DNA of 6,364 nucleotides. Origin: Desulfatirhabdium butyrativorans. GTDB taxonomy: Bacteria > Desulfobacterota > Desulfobacteria > Desulfobacterales > JAIFKL01. Below, piece by piece: positions 4,122-6,364 of the stretch. The stretch covers positions 1-6,364 of the forward strand of contig DZCT01000296.1 in the NCBI GenBank assembly GCA_022736535.1, read 5' to 3'. The position numbers and the translations under genes are program-made. How positions within the stretch are numbered: the first letter of the stretch is position 1; each line of letters starts with the position of its first letter. Below the pieces are notes generated by a model. That model had not been told where the DNA came from and did no database searches. It saw only the letters and a program-made list of their open reading frames with translations.

Positions 4122-6293
4122 TTACATCACCTTAAATCTCGACACTTCGTCCTGCAAGCCTCTTGCCGCGTCATTCAACTGTTCGATTGCCATAAAAGAT
4201 TCCCGCAGCGAATCCACGGTCTGCTGCATTTCCTCGCTCAGATTCATCATGGAATTGTTGATCTGCTGCGCATTTTCAGACTGAAACTGCATGGACTCGT
4301 TCACGCCTTCAAAACTCGGCGAAAGCGCCTGAACCTGCTCGATAATCCGGGAAAGCTGCATACTGATCCTGCCCACATTTTCCGCGCTGCGCTGAACTTC
4401 TTTGATAAAAGCGTCCATTTCCATCACGCCCGCGGACACCGCGGACTGCATTTCCTGAACCATCAGGTCAATATCCAATGTCGCCACCGCGGTCTGATCG
4501 GCAAGCCGGCGGATTTCCCTTGCCACCACCGTAAAACCGCGTCCGTATTCTCCGGCTTTTTCCGCTTCAATCGCCGCATTCAGAGACAAAAGATTGGTCT
4601 GATCCGCCACTTTGGTGATGGTGGTCACAACCGAAGTGATATTGGCGGCTTTTTCATTGATGGCTTCCAGTTTGCCGGAAATGGATTTTGAGGCGTTTTC
4701 CATGTGCCGCATTGCCTCTTCCATCTGTCCGAGGTCCGTCTGTCCTTTTGTCGCAAACTCTGCGGTCTGATCCGACATGGCAGCCACCTCTTTGACGGTT
4801 TTGACCAGTTCCTCGGAAACATTGGAAATTTCGCCCACGGATTTTAAAACATAATTGGTGGATTCCAACTGGGTTCTCATCACCGCCTCCTGCTGCCGGG
4901 AAGTGGCGGAAAGTTCGGTTGCCGAAGATGTGACCTGAATCCCGGAACGCTGGACCTGTCCGATCAGAGAATTGAGATTGTGCGCCATTTCACCCAGTTT
5001 GGACACCAGATTGCCGATTTCATCCTCATGCTCTTTCTGAATTTCCGCGGTCAGGTCCCCTTTTGAAATGACATCGGCAAAAGACACTGCCTTATTGATG
5101 GGGATGATAATGCGCCGGGCAATGAGCCAGCCTGCGATCAGCATAAAAAAAACAGAAAAGCCCCCCACAGTCCATACAATATTGCCGACGCCTTTGCTGA
5201 CGGCTTCCGCTTCCGCTTCGGCAAGGGTCCGAATCTGATCTGCGGCAGTCTGTATGTTCCTGAGATTTTCTGTCAGCAGATTTGCCCGTGTCTGCAAGGC
5301 CTGGCCCGCGTCACAGATATTTTTCTGCTCGGACAGCAGGCGGGTCGAAAGCGCGGCAATGGAACTGTCTCCCTGAATCAGGGCGGTTTTCAGCACATTG
5401 AAATGCTTCTGCACCGATTCAAGGAGCGTCTGCAATTCTTTCTGTTCGGCAGGTTCGGCAGCCCGTGCCGGCGCGGATGAAAATTCCTTTAATGATCTGA
5501 GCGATTCTTCAATATGCCGGATGCCCGCGCCGATGCTGCCGTCTTTTATTTCAGCAACTGTGTCTGCATCGGAAGCCAGCAGTATCTGTCTGCCGAAACT
5601 GCTCAGAGAAACCGCCGCGGGTCTGATGTCTGCAAGCGCTTTTCGGATTTCGGCAAAACCGGTTTCGGCAAAACGGACAGGCGAGGCGTTCGGCTTTTCC
5701 TCATATCTGTCGAAAACCGCACGGACTTTTTCCGAAAATATCTCCGCATTCCGGTATAAGTCTTCACCGGCTGTATCCATGACCTGCGCCTGTTCTTTGA
5801 TGCTTTTCTCGGATCTGAGACGGTTCTGCACCGATACAAGCATGGCATTGTCCTGTTCCAGCATTTCGGCGTAAAGTTTTTCCAGTTCCGCAATCAGTCC
5901 GGGCAGCACCCGCGCCGGCTGACTTTTCTTTGCTTCTCCGGTCAGTTCTTTCAGGCTGCGGATTCCGGATGAAAAGGCATGTTCAAGACGGCTCCGGCTG
6001 AGGATTTTCTCCAATTCTTCCGAAGAAGCGGCTTCACGTAACGCATATCTGCGGATATTGAAATCAGCCGCTGCGGTCTTTAGCGTCTGTGTCGCGGCGT
6101 CAAGGGGAAGCACCAGTTCGGTGAGCCGTCTCTGGGTCTTCATCAGTCCGACATTTGAAGCGATATTGATTCCCGACAGGATACAGATCACCATAACGCC
6201 TGTGAAAACCAATCCTGTCAGCATTCGTCTGATTGTCAGATTCAGTTTCATTTTTTTGCTGTATTCCTTAACGGTAAATGATTCCAAATTCAT
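4122..6293 (-). CDS. wspA: WspA-like transmembrane methyl-accepting chemotaxis protein
   Basis: I start the protein at the ATG at 6293 (MNLESF, 723 residues), because a GGGGGGA ribosome binding site lies 4 nt upstream. The frame continues to a GTG at 6335, but that lies inside a palindromic repeat. After a short basic N-terminus comes membrane segment 1 (about 25-46), a long, largely helical periplasmic domain (about 47-371), membrane segment 2 (about 372-392), a HAMP domain (about 393-446) and a cytoplasmic coiled-coil signalling domain. The hairpin tip region is highly conserved and WspA-like: VADQTNLLSLNAAIEAEKAG and EYGRGFTVVAREIRRLADQT (about 562-601), then TAVATLDI and SAVSAGVM, ending VSRFKVM. 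No CheR-tethering pentapeptide is present at the C-terminus. The periplasmic part, about 320 residues, is much longer than in Pseudomonas WspA (about 540 residues in total), so the signal sensed may differ. It should pair with CheW/CheA proteins not in this window. Confidence 0.93.
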   Translation of the reverse strand: MNLESFTVKEYSKKMKLNLTIRRMLTGLVFTGVMVICILSGINIASNVGLMKTQRRLTELVLPLDAATQTLKTAAADFNIRRYALREAASSEELEKILSRSRLEHAFSSGIRSLKELTGEAKKSQPARVLPGLIAELEKLYAEMLEQDNAMLVSVQNRLRSEKSIKEQAQVMDTAGEDLYRNAEIFSEKVRAVFDRYEEKPNASPVRFAETGFAEIRKALADIRPAAVSLSSFGRQILLASDADTVAEIKDGSIGAGIRHIEESLRSLKEFSSAPARAAEPAEQKELQTLLESVQKHFNVLKTALIQGDSSIAALSTRLLSEQKNICDAGQALQTRANLLTENLRNIQTAADQIRTLAEAEAEAVSKGVGNIVWTVGGFSVFFMLIAGWLIARRIIIPINKAVSFADVISKGDLTAEIQKEHEDEIGNLVSKLGEMAHNLNSLIGQVQRSGIQVTSSATELSATSRQQEAVMRTQLESTNYVLKSVGEISNVSEELVKTVKEVAAMSDQTAEFATKGQTDLGQMEEAMRHMENASKSISGKLEAINEKAANITSVVTTITKVADQTNLLSLNAAIEAEKAGEYGRGFTVVAREIRRLADQTAVATLDIDLMVQEMQSAVSAGVMEMDAFIKEVQRSAENVGRISMQLSRIIEQVQALSPSFEGVNESMQFQSENAQQINNSMMNLSEEMQQTVDSLRESFMAIEQLNDAARGLQDEVSRFKVM

Positions 6294-6297
6294 TGTT

Positions 6298-6303
6298 CCC
6301 CCC
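6298..6303 (-). promoter_or_regulatory. Ribosome binding site deciding the receptor start
   Basis: On the minus strand a run of six G followed by A sits 4 nt before the ATG at 6293. Neither the upstream GTG at 6335 nor the internal ATG at 6251 has a comparably placed site (the latter has AAGGA about 12 nt away). This supports the 723-residue form. Confidence 0.6.
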
Positions 6304-6311
6304 GAATGACA

Positions 6312-6364
6312 GTAGGGTGGGCATGAAATGCCCACCGCTTATGAGTCAAGTAGGGTGGGCATGA
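6312..6364. repeat. REP-like palindromic repeat upstream of wspA, one full copy and one cut-off copy
   Basis: GGTGGGCAT (6316-6324) and ATGCCCACC (6328-6336) form a perfect 9-bp stem with a 3-nt GAA loop. The lead sequence GTAGGGTGGGCATGA recurs 38 bases later (6350-6364), where the window ends, so at least two units are arranged in tandem. Similar GTAGGGTGGGCA...TGCCCACC palindromes are scattered through many repeat-rich bacterial genomes and behave like REP elements. This repeat is unrelated in sequence to the heptamer arrays. It occupies the visible leader of the receptor gene, so no promoter can be recognised there. Confidence 0.8.

Noticed and set aside
6294..6335. N-terminal extension of the receptor from the GTG at 6335
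   Set aside because: The extra 14 residues are encoded by the palindromic repeat, while a GGGGGGA site supports the ATG at 6293.

Overview
The window carries five complete genes and one cut-off gene, all on the minus strand and closely packed, so the text below follows transcription from high to low coordinates. The first three form a chemosensory module of the Wsp type: a transmembrane methyl-accepting receptor like WspA (4122-6293), a receptor methylesterase like WspF (CheB family, 2853-4028), and a response regulator whose receiver domain closely resembles WspR (1358-2863). In Pseudomonas, WspR makes cyclic-di-GMP through a GGDEF domain. Here the WspR-like receiver is joined to a class III adenylate/guanylate cyclase domain and a degenerate PilZ-like tail. 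The pathway therefore probably converts a surface or envelope signal into cAMP or cGMP. The coupling proteins, methyltransferase and CheA kinase (WspB-E) that normally sit between wspA and wspF are absent here and must lie elsewhere.

Downstream are a metallo-beta-lactamase-fold hydrolase (499-1278), then an XisH homologue (16-435) and the first codons of XisI (1-28). XisH/XisI are the fdxN-element excision controlling factors of cyanobacteria, a pair that also occurs outside that phylum. This end is visibly more AT-rich than the Wsp genes.

The gaps between genes are filled with repeats. Three arrays of degenerate heptanucleotides in strict 7-nt register lie at 1297-1359, 3109-3206 and 4033-4119. 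Each runs from a G-rich arm (GGGTTCG type) to a C-rich arm (ACCTCTG/ACCCCTG type) and can fold back. One array is inside the catalytic domain of the WspF-like gene and is translated as a low-complexity insert. The other two touch gene ends: one supplies part of the cyclase stop codon, and one fills the wspA-wspF gap. A different palindromic repeat (GGTGGGCAT-GAA-ATGCCCACC) lies upstream of the receptor.

The host is a Gram-negative bacterium. The Wsp-type genes, the REC-cyclase, XisHI and the abundant heptameric and palindromic repeats suggest a large, repeat-rich genome such as a Desulfonema-like desulfobacterium, but cyanobacteria or large sulfur bacteria also carry such repeats and XisHI. 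The taxonomic guess is weak. No RNA genes, CRISPR arrays or insertion-sequence transposases were seen, and no stretch over 300 bases lacks a gene.
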